64,000 nt of DNA from Geminicoccaceae bacterium. GTDB taxonomy: Bacteria; Pseudomonadota; Alphaproteobacteria; Geminicoccales; Geminicoccaceae. The stretch spans positions 434,001 through 498,000 of the forward strand of contig JACKIM010000002.1 of NCBI GenBank assembly GCA_020638465.1, written 5' to 3'. The notes beneath the pieces were generated by a model that saw nothing but the letters and a program-made list of their open reading frames with translations, ran no database searches and had not been told where the DNA came from. The number at the start of each line of letters is the position of its first letter. Position 1 is the first letter of the stretch. Made by a program: the position numbers and the translations under genes. This document shows positions 8,903-18,620 of the stretch, piece after piece.

Positions 8903-9901
8903 ATGAGATGGTTTTCTTCCAAACTACTGATTTTATTGATCGGATTTGCGATCATCCAGTCACCTGTCGTGGTGGAAGCGAAGCAGGTTTTCACGTTCCA
9001 GAAGGTCCGCGACGGCCAGTACCGGATGTACGTGAACGGCATCAAGTCGAAGTGGCTCGACTTTCGCAAGAACACCATCATCAGTGCGGGAATCAGCTGT
9101 CGCTCGATGAAGGAGAAATTCGGCGTTGCCGACGCCTGCAATCCTTCGAAGCAGGTTTTCAATCGCGATCTGCAGAACAATGCCTATCTCGGGCAGGACA
9201 GCAAAAATCGTGATTCCATCCTGTTCGACTTCAGCAACGAATTCGCTCTGGGCATGACGAGGGCGAGCAACAGCCCTGACCGCATACCCCGGCCCGTGTT
9301 CGATTTCCAGCGTGTGACCGACCGGTCGTTCGATCTCTACATCAATGGGATCAAATCCCGAAGCTTTGACCTTGCCGCCGTCGAGTCGTCGACGTTTACC
9401 GTTTCGAAGTCCGACCTGAGGCGGGTGTTCGGTATTACCGGCAACCTTGACCGCGTTGTCGATCGCGAGTTCGGCAACAACTGGAGCAAGGTGGGGGGCA
9501 ACTATCAGATCAGCGCCAGTCGGGCCCGGATGGGACAGTTCGACGACACGTTGTTCTACTTCGATCAGGTTCGCAAGACCGGTTTCCGTCTGTACATTAA
9601 TGGCCGGAAAAGCAAGTGGATCGATACCAAGAAGTTCACCAGCGATCCCTTCTTCAGCATCAGTGCCAAGACCCTTGCCGCCAGATATGGTTTGACCGGC
9701 AGTGTCGAGGATGTTCTCAAGGCGCTGATGGGAAGTACGCTGACCGAGAATGGTGTTTCCGTCGAGCAGTATCGGGAAGCGAGTGGTGAATATGCGTTCC
9801 GTTTCACGGTGGATAACCAGTTGTTCGTCAAGGGCGGGACTCGTACCGTCGTCGACTCGACTTTCATCGTCCGCCGCCAGAACATGGCAAGCCCTTCCTG
9901 A
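8903..9901 (+). CDS. Secreted protein with three internal repeats (unknown family)
   Basis: A 332-residue protein with a Sec signal peptide (hydrophobic residues about 8-24, cleavage probably after VEA at 26). Three homologous units begin near residues 29, 131 and 216. Each has a phenylalanine-rich opening (VFTFQKVRD, VFDFQRVTD, LFYFDQVRK), the core YVNGIKSKW or YINGxKSxxxD, then a helix ending in a short F/Y-G-[VIL] motif (EKFGVAD, RRVFGITG, ARYGLTG). A degenerate fourth unit may close the protein. The ATG at 8903 has GGAG six bases upstream; a GTG 30 bases earlier is less likely. It precedes the glycan locus on the same strand, so a matrix or surface role is plausible but unproven. Confidence 0.8.
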   Translation: MRWFSSKLLILLIGFAIIQSPVVVEAKQVFTFQKVRDGQYRMYVNGIKSKWLDFRKNTIISAGISCRSMKEKFGVADACNPSKQVFNRDLQNNAYLGQDSKNRDSILFDFSNEFALGMTRASNSPDRIPRPVFDFQRVTDRSFDLYINGIKSRSFDLAAVESSTFTVSKSDLRRVFGITGNLDRVVDREFGNNWSKVGGNYQISASRARMGQFDDTLFYFDQVRKTGFRLYINGRKSKWIDTKKFTSDPFFSISAKTLAARYGLTGSVEDVLKALMGSTLTENGVSVEQYREASGEYAFRFTVDNQLFVKGGTRTVVDSTFIVRRQNMASPS

Positions 9902-9980
9902 TTTGACATGGTTGTCGCGGGCTTCGACTGCATGGCCCATCCTGCCAGCTAACGGATTTTGAACAGAGGAGGCTTGAGCA

Positions 9981-10709
9981 ATGCCCGATGTGGTTGCCAA
10001 GCCTCCTTTCTTATGTGCGAGAAATATGACCGTCATCATCATGTTGGCGGTGATGGGCATGTTGCTTGCGCAGGGTGTGCCGCGGTTGCGTGCGGAGCTG
10101 TCAAAGGTGGTTTCGAGACAGCCTCTGTCGCTTGTTCTCTCCGGCGAATTTCCCACGGACGCGGGTTTCGACAGGATCATCCGATCGCACTCAAGGGCCT
10201 TGCGGTTGATGGATGACCCCGTGACGTCTCGGGAGCTCGGCTTGGCCTACCTGTCCTGGTCATTCGTCGACCTGGCGGAAGGCGATGATGCTTCAGTCAA
10301 TGCGACCAGGGCAAAAGAATATGTATCGAGGAGCCTGCATCAGGTGCCAGCCGATGGCTATGCCTGGTACTTGCGTGCACAGTCCGCAATCGTCCTTGGT
10401 GATGTCGACCAAGCCACGGCAGCGTTGGCGCGTTCTTACAGAATTGTACCATTCGACTTCGGCAATGCGGCGACCAGGCTTTCCGTTTCGTTGCAGTTGA
10501 TAGATGATCTCGACATTCAGACCGTTGAGCTGGTTGCCGCGGAAGTGACGATGCTTGCTACCGAGAATGTGAGGGCTCTGGCATCGACGGCTTTGGCCGT
10601 CGGTCGACCCGACGAGGTTCTGGCCATTCTACGTGTTTCCGATGTCGGTTTCGACGTGATAACCACATATATCGATACGGTCCGGCGTTTGATGGAGACG
10701 ACCTTCTAA
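9981..10709 (+). CDS. Membrane-anchored helical-repeat protein of the glycan locus
   Basis: A 242-residue protein with one N-terminal membrane segment (about residues 16-32, MTVIIMLAVMGMLLAQG) and a helical, TPR-like remainder with paired helices such as YAWYLRAQSAIVLGDVDQA followed by TAALARSYRIVP. Proteins of this layout are common beside Wzx/Wzy-type polysaccharide genes, where they may scaffold assembly; that role is inferred from position. The ATG at 9981 has GAGGAGG upstream. Its stop overlaps the next start by one base (TAATG), so it is coupled to the small exported protein downstream. Confidence 0.75.
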   Translation: MPDVVAKPPFLCARNMTVIIMLAVMGMLLAQGVPRLRAELSKVVSRQPLSLVLSGEFPTDAGFDRIIRSHSRALRLMDDPVTSRELGLAYLSWSFVDLAEGDDASVNATRAKEYVSRSLHQVPADGYAWYLRAQSAIVLGDVDQATAALARSYRIVPFDFGNAATRLSVSLQLIDDLDIQTVELVAAEVTMLATENVRALASTALAVGRPDEVLAILRVSDVGFDVITTYIDTVRRLMETTF

Positions 10710-11098
10710 TGAGAAAGACCATCGTCATCGGGGCAGTTGTGGCTGCATGTCTCTCGTCCGCCGGGCATGCCTCCATGACTGTCGACGAATATCTGCGCGT
10801 TGAAGAAGGGAAGATGGAGAACATCGATCCTGCTTTGAACGTGGTCTATGTGTGGGGCGTGATGGATGCTCTTGGTGTATTTGATGATGCCCTGAGAGAA
10901 AATCTCGGGCAGACATTGTTTTGCGTCCCGCCAGATGCTCCTGCACTCGTGGTCGAAGGGTTCAAGGAGAAAATTGACCAGGCAATCGAGGATGCCCGAA
11001 AAAGCGTAATCGATTTCGATGCATATAAGCAGGAAATGACCATTGGCGGTGTCGGATTGCAGGTGTTGAGTGAAATTTACTCATGTCATAAAGAATGA
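10709..11098 (+). CDS. Small exported protein, 129 residues
   Basis: An unrecognised protein with a clear signal peptide (MRKTIVIGAVVAACLSSAGHA, cleavage after residue 21). The mature 108 residues are helical and contain two cysteines (LFCVPPDAP and the C-terminal YSCHKE) that could form a disulfide in the periplasm. The pattern of a helix, a G-x-x-D-A segment (WGVMDALGVFDDAL), then CxPP is loosely reminiscent of Rap1a/Tai-type periplasmic proteins, but the match is too weak to name it. It is translationally coupled to the preceding gene and ends just before the O-antigen-ligase-like gene. Confidence 0.7.
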   Translation: MRKTIVIGAVVAACLSSAGHASMTVDEYLRVEEGKMENIDPALNVVYVWGVMDALGVFDDALRENLGQTLFCVPPDAPALVVEGFKEKIDQAIEDARKSVIDFDAYKQEMTIGGVGLQVLSEIYSCHKE

Positions 11099-11123
11099 TT
11101 GGCGGTATCGTTTTCCCGATATC

Positions 11124-12539
11124 ATGAAGATGACAAGCAAGGGGCATAGAAAACGTCATAATTATTCCAGCTTTGATGTCATTACATGGCTGTTTGTCCT
11201 GTTATTGGCGTGGATTCCATTTCCCCTTGGAGCGAACAGGCCCTTGCCGGAAGCATTCGCAGGTGTTTACCTGGCGGTTTTGCTTTTTGTCTGGGTTGTC
11301 TTTGCTCTCTATCGAAAGCCGGAAGTACGGCTTCCCGGACAAATTGTCGTGGCAGCTTGGCTTGTCGGCGTGGTTGTCGCATGGTCATGGATTCAAGCCC
11401 AGTCCTGGACGCCGCAAGCGTGGCACCATGCCATATGGAAGATTTTCGACGGTCTTGACGATGGAGAGGTGTCCGGCCGGATTTCCATAAATGCCTATTC
11501 TCCCTACGGGGCGATTTTCGGACTGGGGATACCGGTCGCGGCCTTTGCGCTCGCCTATGTTCTCGCTGCAAGGAAACACAGGGCCAATTTCATACTCGGG
11601 TCGATCCTGGTGATCTCCGTCGGATATGCCCTGGCAGGCATCCTGTTCAATCTGACCGGATGGGTACCGTTCGCTGAACTGAAGACATCGAAGGAAATCT
11701 CTTCCACGTTTGTTAACAGAAATCACTATGCGATGTTCGCCAACCTTGGTCTCTGTATCGCGCTGACCTGGGTATTGATGCCGCTGTTCCAGGCCCAGAG
11801 CGAAAGGCTGCCGTTGCGCGCGGTGTTGATCAGAGCCGTTGTCGAACCCTTCGAACGACGCCCGCGCGTGACTGCCGCCGCCGGGGTAATCATGGCCGCA
11901 CTCATCGGAACATTTTCGCGGGGAGGGTTCCTGTCGTTATTCGCGGCGATCATTGTCGTCGTTTTCGTCGGCATTGCCGGGACACGCCTTTCGCTGCGGC
12001 GGGCCACCCAGGTGCTGATCGGTTCTTTCGCGCTGATGATCGTCGTGATGTACTTTATCGGAGGTCCATTGCTGGAGCGGTTCAACGATATCGGTAATGC
12101 CACCGACTTGACAACCGGTGCCAGGCTGTCAGCTTGGAAGAGAACAATCGAGCTTGTCGAGCAACGTCCCTGGCTGGGATATGGCAATGGAAGCTATCTC
12201 GATCTGTTCATGATGAACAATGATCTCAGGTTCAAGACGGTCTTCGATCATGCACACAATGATTACCTTGAGTTGATAGCGGAGCTTGGGCTTGTGGGCG
12301 CCGGCGCACTGATTGCGGCACTGGGGATCCTGGTGATGTTTGTCGGTCGAGGAGCACTGGTCAGTCGCGGGGATGGTCGGGCGATAGCATTGACGGGGGT
12401 AGCTGCCGGCACCGTTGCAGGCGTGCATTCGATCTTTGACTTCGGCCTGGCGATTCCGGCGGTGGCCGTGACGTTCGCGGCCATATTGGGTGTCGGGTGT
12501 TCGGATATCGCTCATCGATCGACTGAAGCTGAGCCCTAA
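11124..12539 (+). CDS. O-antigen ligase / Wzy-family polymerase
   Basis: A polytopic inner-membrane protein (about 471 residues, 10-12 hydrophobic segments) of the Wzy_C/O-antigen ligase family, which uses undecaprenyl-linked glycan at the periplasmic face either to polymerise repeat units or to transfer glycan to an acceptor. The hallmark segment FSRGGFLSLFAA is followed by the large periplasmic loop with TGARLSAWKRTIELVEQRPWLGYG and the conserved HAHNDYLELIAELG. Beside a Wzz-type kinase and initiating transferases, polymerase is the likelier role. The ATG at 11124 is chosen; a GTG at 11070 would overlap the preceding gene by 29 bases. Confidence 0.88.
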   Translation: MKMTSKGHRKRHNYSSFDVITWLFVLLLAWIPFPLGANRPLPEAFAGVYLAVLLFVWVVFALYRKPEVRLPGQIVVAAWLVGVVVAWSWIQAQSWTPQAWHHAIWKIFDGLDDGEVSGRISINAYSPYGAIFGLGIPVAAFALAYVLAARKHRANFILGSILVISVGYALAGILFNLTGWVPFAELKTSKEISSTFVNRNHYAMFANLGLCIALTWVLMPLFQAQSERLPLRAVLIRAVVEPFERRPRVTAAAGVIMAALIGTFSRGGFLSLFAAIIVVVFVGIAGTRLSLRRATQVLIGSFALMIVVMYFIGGPLLERFNDIGNATDLTTGARLSAWKRTIELVEQRPWLGYGNGSYLDLFMMNNDLRFKTVFDHAHNDYLELIAELGLVGAGALIAALGILVMFVGRGALVSRGDGRAIALTGVAAGTVAGVHSIFDFGLAIPAVAVTFAAILGVGCSDIAHRSTEAEP

Positions 12540-12768
12540 AGCGCATACCGGTATTCTGCCAATATAAAAGTGACCAATCGGTTGAATATTCCAATAAACA
12601 TTCGCGCAAAATGCGGTAGACTCCAAGGTGACTTATGATAAGGGTTCCGGAGTTTTATGATGAGCATATTTTATAGATTACAATCCTACGAATTGACCCT
12701 GGCTCGTTGGACGTATGTGCGGTGTTTTCCTGTGTGAGCTTGCTACCGCTGAGAGGAGGCGCGAAGTC

Positions 12769-15033
12769 GTGACCGATGTGAGTCCTTACGGGGCGGCATA
12801 TCCCCAGGGCGTGGATGATGACGAGATCAACCTCGATCTGCCCGGGATTTTTCGTTTCCTTCGGCGCAGGAAGGCGATCATCCTGAGCGTGACCGCCATT
12901 GGCACGGTTGTGGCTGCAATCCTGGGATATAACGTAAAGCCGTCCTATACCTCTGAAGCCCTGCTCATGATCGCATCCGGGAACCAGGTGGTCGATCTCG
13001 GCAGTGCCGTGGGGGGGGACGTGACGGGGTCGGCGGCGGTCGCAACGGAGATGAGTGTCCTGACGTCGCGGGGGTTCCTCGATCAGGTCGCTGAAAGGTT
13101 GTACGCCAGGGAAATAGAGGACGCGCCGGAGCGCATGGACCTCGATTCGCTGCGCGATGAATCGCAAACCGTCGTGGGCAGCCTTTGGACCACGTTCGAA
13201 GAAATGCTCCCGGAGGATTGGGTTGTCGCGACCGGCGTTGCGACGGAACCGGTCCGGATGTCCGATGAAGAAAAACGGCAGGTCATTCGCAACCATCGGG
13301 CAGGAGAGATGGCTTCTCGCCTAAGGGTTGATCAAATCCGTAATTCGTATGTGATATCCGTCAATTACACGTCCACGAACCCCATCGAGGCGGCGCGTGT
13401 CGCCAATGGAATTGTCAATCTTTATATCGACGACCAGGTGAATCGCAAGAAAACGGCGACCGGTCGTGCGACCGAATTCCTTGAGCAACGACTTGTCGAG
13501 CTGGAAAAAGAGGTTCGCGATTCCGAGGAGGCCGTACAGAATTACGCCGAAAAGTCGGACTTGATCGAAGGGGCGGGAATCGAGGTCAACTCCCAGCAGA
13601 TGACCGAATTGACCAACATGCAGGTCGATGCCCGGGCTGCGCGCAAGGAACGCGAGGCCAGATTGCGCTATATCCGTGATCTGCAATCACGTGGCGAAAG
13701 TCTCGAAAGTCTCAGTGAGGTCTTGCAGTCGCCCTATATCGTTTCATTATGGCAGGATGAATCCAACCTTCGTCGCCAGGAGGCCGAACTGCGTGGTGTC
13801 TATGGCGACAAGCATCCCGCCATTCAGAATATCGTGGCCGAGGAAAAGAAGGTTCAGGAGCGTGTACAGGTCGAGATCAAGCGCATCGTCGCCAATCTCG
13901 AAAATGAACTGACCGTTATCAAGGAAAGGGAGGCATCCATCAAGTCGGATATGGATGCGCTCATCGCCAAGTCCGGAGAAGCGGGAAAAAGCGCGATCGA
14001 GTTGCGAAGGCTGGACCGGGAGGCGCAGGCCAGTCGCAGCCTCTATGAAACCTTCCTGCAGCGCTACAAGGAAACCCGTGAACAACAAGCGGTCGTGGAA
14101 GCGAATGGACGTGTGATAGCGCCCGCCATCGTTCCATCGTCGCCAAGTTCCCGCAGTCCGCTGTTCTTTGTCGGGGCCGGTTTTGTCATTTCCGGCATGC
14201 TAGGAGTGTTGCTGGGCTTCGTCCGGGAAAGGTTCGACAATGGTATCCGCAGCGGGAAGGAGGTCGAGGCGACCCTGGGCATCCCCTGTCTCGGACTGGT
14301 TCCCTATCTGTCGAGCCGGCAACGCAACGGGAAGAAGCTGCATGAATATCTGGTCAGCAAACCCTTGTCGACCTACACGGAAACCTTGCGGTCGCTGTAT
14401 ACAGCCCTGAGGTTGAACAATGTCGATAATCCCCCCAAGGTCATCCAGGTCAGCTCATCGGTCCCCGCGGAGGGCAAGACCAGCCTGGTCGTCAGCCTGG
14501 CGGCAGCACTGGCTCTGGACGGCAAGAAAGTGCTGCTGCTCGATTGTGATCTCCGGCACCCGAGCGTTCGGCGCGAGATCGAGACAGCCGGACGGGGTTG
14601 CCTCGTTTCGTATCTGACAGGCGATTGCGAACTCGATGAAGCGCTCAAGCATGATGATGCCGGTCAGTTCGATGTCATCGATGTCAGGCGAACTCCGCCG
14701 AACCCTAGTCGATTGTTGGGATCGAAACGGATGAGGGATCTGCTGGAGCATCTGCGCGAGGTGTACGATTTCATCGTTGTCGATGGACCGCCGGTGCTGG
14801 GGGTCAGCGACAGCAAGGTCATCATGGAACTGGTCGATTCCGTCCTCTATGTTATCCGCTGGGAAAAGACCACGCTGGATACGGCAGGTGACGCTGTCAA
14901 GGAAATGCGATCATGCGGTGCCGACATCGTGGGTGCCGTAATCACTCAGGTCGACATAGAACGGCATGCACAATACGGGTATGGAGGTATTGATGCATAT
15001 TATAGTAAATATAACAAGTACTATGTCAATTGA
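12769..15033 (+). CDS. Wzz-type chain-length regulator with BY-kinase domain (copy 1)
   Basis: A polysaccharide co-polymerase fused to a bacterial tyrosine autokinase, about 754 residues. The order is a cytosolic N-terminus, a membrane helix (IILSVTAIGTVVAAILGY), a periplasmic Wzz domain with long coiled coil, a second membrane helix (FFVGAGFVISGMLGVLLG), then the kinase with Walker A VPAEGKTS (about residues 565-572), Walker A' LLLDCDLRHP and Walker B FIVVDGPPVLG. The last 20 residues carry seven tyrosines, the usual autophosphorylation cluster. GTG at 12769 is preferred because AGGAGG precedes it; ATG at 12715 lacks such a site. It probably sets polymer length with the adjacent polymerase. 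A paralogue is at 55856. Confidence 0.93.
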   Translation: MTDVSPYGAAYPQGVDDDEINLDLPGIFRFLRRRKAIILSVTAIGTVVAAILGYNVKPSYTSEALLMIASGNQVVDLGSAVGGDVTGSAAVATEMSVLTSRGFLDQVAERLYAREIEDAPERMDLDSLRDESQTVVGSLWTTFEEMLPEDWVVATGVATEPVRMSDEEKRQVIRNHRAGEMASRLRVDQIRNSYVISVNYTSTNPIEAARVANGIVNLYIDDQVNRKKTATGRATEFLEQRLVELEKEVRDSEEAVQNYAEKSDLIEGAGIEVNSQQMTELTNMQVDARAARKEREARLRYIRDLQSRGESLESLSEVLQSPYIVSLWQDESNLRRQEAELRGVYGDKHPAIQNIVAEEKKVQERVQVEIKRIVANLENELTVIKEREASIKSDMDALIAKSGEAGKSAIELRRLDREAQASRSLYETFLQRYKETREQQAVVEANGRVIAPAIVPSSPSSRSPLFFVGAGFVISGMLGVLLGFVRERFDNGIRSGKEVEATLGIPCLGLVPYLSSRQRNGKKLHEYLVSKPLSTYTETLRSLYTALRLNNVDNPPKVIQVSSSVPAEGKTSLVVSLAAALALDGKKVLLLDCDLRHPSVRREIETAGRGCLVSYLTGDCELDEALKHDDAGQFDVIDVRRTPPNPSRLLGSKRMRDLLEHLREVYDFIVVDGPPVLGVSDSKVIMELVDSVLYVIRWEKTTLDTAGDAVKEMRSCGADIVGAVITQVDIERHAQYGYGGIDAYYSKYNKYYVN

Positions 15034-15097
15034 TGGCTAATTTTACCTCTATAGGCATATATCGAAATGTTCTTGTTGTAATAGGGGGATTTTATCG

Positions 15098-16594
15098 ATG
15101 CAGTTACAGTCGAATGCAAACGTGAACTACCTGTTATTCGGGTGGCGGCGGTTGTCGTGGCGACGAGCTCTTATCGTTATGTACGACATTTCCATGGTAA
15201 CGCTGGCCTTTCCGTTTGCCATCATTTTGCGCGAATGGCCTCTTATGCGCCCTGAAACGTTCGACGCGATGATATTGGGGACTGTAACGCTGTTGGCCAT
15301 TACGATTGTTACCTACAGTATATTGGCTCTTCATCGAGGAATGTGGCGTTATGCGACTTTGGCAGATTTGCTTGCAGCGGGAAAATTTGTAACGTTGATA
15401 ACCTTGGTCTTCGTGCCGGCGATGTTTTTCCTCGATCGTCTTTCAAATGTGCCTCGCTCCGTGCTGATCATCATGTGGTTGCTGGCTATTGTCGGATTGT
15501 GCGGTTCTCGTGCTGTCTATTCCCGCTTTTTTGCTCGCACTTCCATGGCGACCATCGGTACGCGCAACGGTCCGCCGGGCACGGTGATGCCCATATTGCT
15601 CGTTGGCAGCGGCGATTCGGCAGAGCTTTTCATCCATCTGTGCGAACGCCAGTCCGATTCCTCAAGCCGCCTGTTGGTTGTCGGCATCCTGGATGATGCG
15701 GCCACTCCCGGACGTACGCTGGGGGGCGTTCCGATACTCGGCCGACTTGACGATTTCAGGCAAAACCTCACGCGATTGAGGGTCGCCGGGGTCGCTCCAA
15801 GCCGCATGATCGTGACGCGGCCGCACTCGGATTTCGACCCCGAAGCCCTCGATCAACTGATCAGGCGTGCAGTCGGAGCTGGATTGATTGTCGATCAGTT
15901 GCCGGATCTGTTGAGGTTCAAAAACCATTCCCAGCAGGATGCGCAAGGTACGATTACATCAATGAGTGTGGATAGGGACGTATCTCCCGGCTATTTTCGT
16001 GTAAAGCGGCTGGTTGATCTGGCCGTGAGCAGCGTTGTGTTGATTTGCCTGTCGCCGTTGATGCTGGCCATCGTGGCAGTCGTTCGGCTTGCCTTGGGGG
16101 AGCCTGCGGTTTTCACCCAACTGCGGGTCGGGCTGCATGGCCGTCGTTTCCTGTTGCACAAGTTCCGCACGATGCGCGACCCGGCGGGGAAGGATGGGAA
16201 GCTCATTCCCGATGATCTGCGATTGTCCAAGGTAGGTTCGTTTCTTCGACGTACGCGCCTTGATGAATTGCCGCAGCTTTTCAATGTCCTGAAAGGAGAC
16301 ATGTCCCTGATTGGCCCTCGTCCATTGCTGGAGGAGGATCAACCCAAGGTCGGCCGGAGTTTGTCGGTCGAACGCCTGTCGGTACGCCCCGGCCTTACGG
16401 GATGGGCACAGGTCAATGGTGGGCAGATGTTGACCGCATCGCAGAAAAATGCGCTGGATCTGTTCTACATCCATAACGCATCGCCATTCGTGGATACTCG
16501 TATTGTGTTTCTGACGTTGCGCATGATAGTCATCGGTGAAAAAGTAAATCTCAAGGAAATCAGTCGGGCCGAAGCGGTGATCGCGACGGGTTAG
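15098..16594 (+). CDS. Polyprenyl-phosphate sugar-1-phosphate transferase (initiating enzyme 1)
   Basis: A 498-residue long-form initiating transferase that moves a sugar phosphate from a UDP-sugar onto undecaprenyl phosphate. It has four or five N-terminal membrane helices (YDISMVTLAFPFAIILR onward), a Rossmann-like CoA_binding_3 domain (PILLVGSGDSAELFIHL), a further membrane helix, and the C-terminal bacterial sugar transferase domain with KFRTMRDPAG, RRTRLDELPQLFNVLKGDMS, LIGPRPLLEED and RPGLTGWAQVNGG. The N-terminal half resembles the membrane region of FlaA1/CapD-like proteins. AGGGGG precedes the ATG. The sugar carried cannot be read from sequence. A second enzyme of this class is at 19997-21532. 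Confidence 0.92.
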   Translation: MQLQSNANVNYLLFGWRRLSWRRALIVMYDISMVTLAFPFAIILREWPLMRPETFDAMILGTVTLLAITIVTYSILALHRGMWRYATLADLLAAGKFVTLITLVFVPAMFFLDRLSNVPRSVLIIMWLLAIVGLCGSRAVYSRFFARTSMATIGTRNGPPGTVMPILLVGSGDSAELFIHLCERQSDSSSRLLVVGILDDAATPGRTLGGVPILGRLDDFRQNLTRLRVAGVAPSRMIVTRPHSDFDPEALDQLIRRAVGAGLIVDQLPDLLRFKNHSQQDAQGTITSMSVDRDVSPGYFRVKRLVDLAVSSVVLICLSPLMLAIVAVVRLALGEPAVFTQLRVGLHGRRFLLHKFRTMRDPAGKDGKLIPDDLRLSKVGSFLRRTRLDELPQLFNVLKGDMSLIGPRPLLEEDQPKVGRSLSVERLSVRPGLTGWAQVNGGQMLTASQKNALDLFYIHNASPFVDTRIVFLTLRMIVIGEKVNLKEISRAEAVIATG

Positions 16595-17277
16595 CGGCCG
16601 CCCCGGATAGATCGGCGGCCTTGCTTAATGTTTAAGAGGAACGTCGATGTCAAAATTTTCCCAAAAAAGGGTGCTCGTGACCGGAGGGGCTGGCTTTATC
16701 GGCAGCTTTTTGTGCGAGCGTCTCGTCGATCAGGGATGTGAGGTTCTGGTCGTCGACAATTACTACACGGGGCGCCGGTCCAACATCATACACCTGTTGG
16801 GAAAGGCGAACTTTGAAATTCTGCGTCATGACGTGACTTTCCCCCTCTACGTCGAAGTCGACGAGATCTACAACCTCGCCTGCCCCGCCTCTCCGGTGCA
16901 CTACCAGTTCGATCCCGTGCAGACGACCAAGACGAGTGTGCATGGCGCAATCAACATGTTGGGGTTGGCGAAGCGGACAAAGGCCAAAATCCTGCAGGCG
17001 AGCACTTCGGAAATCTATGGCGATCCGAGTGTTCATCCGCAGCCGGAAGGATACTGGGGCAATGTGAATCCGATCGGTCCGCGTGCATGTTATGACGAAG
17101 GCAAGCGCTGTGCTGAAACACTTTTCTTCGATTATCATCGGCAGCATGGGGTAAAAATCAAGGTTGCCCGAATCTTCAACACCTATGGTCCGCGCATGCA
17201 TCCCAACGATGGCCGTGTCGTGTCCAATTTCGTCGTACAGGCCCTTTCCGGGCAATCGATCTCGATCTATGGAAACG

Positions 17278-17286
17278 GTAGTCAGA
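17278..17286. repeat. Target-site duplication, left copy
   Basis: The nine bases GTAGTCAGA directly abut the left end of the insertion sequence and recur at its right end (18612-18620). Nine bases is within the 8-9 base range made by IS256-family transposition. Both copies are identical. Confidence 0.95.
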
Positions 17287-18611
17287 GGGCCTGTCAGGAA
17301 TTTCGTGTACGGGCGATGAATTGATCATGATTTTCAGGCGGCCCGGAGGCGGTCTTCGAAGAGAATGGCGAACTGTGCCTTGGCCATGGCCCATTCGCGT
17401 GGCGGCATTCTCCACTCCTTTTCGGCCAGGTTCAAGACCAGGAAGAGCAGCTTCATGGCGCTCTCGTCATTCGGGAAATGACCACGGGTTCGCACCGCGC
17501 GTCGCAGTTTGCTGTTCAGGGCTTCGATCGCGTTGGTGGTGTAGATGATCCGGCGAACGTCGTCGGCAAAGGCGAAGAACGGAATGACGGCCTGCCAGTT
17601 GCGACGCCAGGACATGGCAATGGCCGGGTATTTTTGCCCCCAAATTCCAGCATCGAACGCCTCCAGCGCCGCCATTCCGGCGTCGGCGTCCTTGGCCCGG
17701 TAGACGGTCTTCAGCTCGGCGGCGACGGCCCGGCGGTCCTTGTAGCTGACGAAATCCAATGAGTTGCGGATCAGATGAACGATGCAGGTCTGGACCTGGG
17801 TCTGCGGGAACACGGCCGTGATCGCCTCCGGAAACCCCTTCAGGCCATCGACGATCGCGATCAGGATATCCTCGATGCCCCGGTTTTTCAGCTCGTTCAT
17901 CACCCGCAGCCAGAATTTCGCGCCCTCTGTCTGTTCGATCCAGAGCCCGAGGATCTCCTTCTGGCCGTCGAGCCGAACGCCGAGCGCGACATAGACCGCC
18001 TTGTTGCGGACCATCCCCTCGTCGCGGATCTTGACCCTCAAGGCATCGAAAAAGACCAGCGGATAAAGGCTTTCCAGCGGCCGGTTCTGCCATTCGGCAA
18101 CCTCGTCCAGGATGTCGTCGGTCACGGCACTGATCAGCTCGGGGGAGACGTCAACGCCATAAATCTCGTCCAGATGACCGCGGATCTCCCTGACCGTCAT
18201 GCCGCGGGCGTACATCGAGATGATCTTTTCGTCGAAGCCCGGCAGTCGCCGGCGATATTTCGCGATGAGCTGCGGATCAAAGGTCGATAACCGGTCACGT
18301 GGCACCGCAATCCCGAACTTGCCACTGTCCGTGATCACCGTCTTGGAGCTGTAGCCATTGCGGCTGTTGGATTTCCCCTCGCTCGCTTCGCCAGCCAGGT
18401 GATGATCCATCTCGGCGTTCAACGCCCGCTCGGCCAATTGCCGTTTGAGCTCATCAAGCAATCCTCCCTTGTCGAACAGCGTCGAGGGATCTTGCCCAAC
18501 AAGCAACTGGTCGATCAGTCGCTCACGTTGCGTAGGCTTCTTGCGTGCTGGCATGTGATGGTTCCTCTCTTTCCATCATCATCGCCCGTACACGAAATTC
18601 CTGACAGGCCC
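17287..18611 (-). mobile_element. IS256-family insertion sequence, complete (1325 bp)
   Basis: The element is bounded by perfect 33-base inverted repeats (17287-17319 and 18579-18611, outer sequence GGGCCTGTCAGGAATTTCG) and flanked by a perfect 9-base target duplication. It contains one intact mutator-type transposase gene on the minus strand that fills almost all of it. Perfect ends, intact duplication and intact gene suggest recent insertion and likely mobility. It disrupts the uxs gene. A solitary end-like sequence with 17 of 19 matching bases lies at 4412-4430. Confidence 0.96.
17334..18554 (-). CDS. IS256-family transposase
   Basis: A 406-residue mutator-type DDE transposase. The N-terminal helical DNA-binding region (residues about 1-100, RERLIDQLLVGQDPSTLFDKGG and the MDHHLAGE block) is followed by the catalytic core with Asp in VFFDALRVKIRDEG, Asp in IAIVDGLKGFPEAI, the family C-x2-H motif QTCIVHLIRNS, and Glu in YTTNAIEALNSKLRR. 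Full length for the family with no frameshift. AGAGGAAC upstream of the ATG at 18554 can serve as ribosome site. Confidence 0.96.
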   Translation of the reverse strand: MPARKKPTQRERLIDQLLVGQDPSTLFDKGGLLDELKRQLAERALNAEMDHHLAGEASEGKSNSRNGYSSKTVITDSGKFGIAVPRDRLSTFDPQLIAKYRRRLPGFDEKIISMYARGMTVREIRGHLDEIYGVDVSPELISAVTDDILDEVAEWQNRPLESLYPLVFFDALRVKIRDEGMVRNKAVYVALGVRLDGQKEILGLWIEQTEGAKFWLRVMNELKNRGIEDILIAIVDGLKGFPEAITAVFPQTQVQTCIVHLIRNSLDFVSYKDRRAVAAELKTVYRAKDADAGMAALEAFDAGIWGQKYPAIAMSWRRNWQAVIPFFAFADDVRRIIYTTNAIEALNSKLRRAVRTRGHFPNDESAMKLLFLVLNLAEKEWRMPPREWAMAKAQFAILFEDRLRAA

Positions 18612-18620
18612 GTAGTCAGA
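18612..18620. repeat. Target-site duplication, right copy
   Basis: GTAGTCAGA immediately right of the insertion sequence, identical to 17278-17286. Deleting one copy together with the element restores the uxs reading frame through GlySerGlnThrArgSer. Confidence 0.95.
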
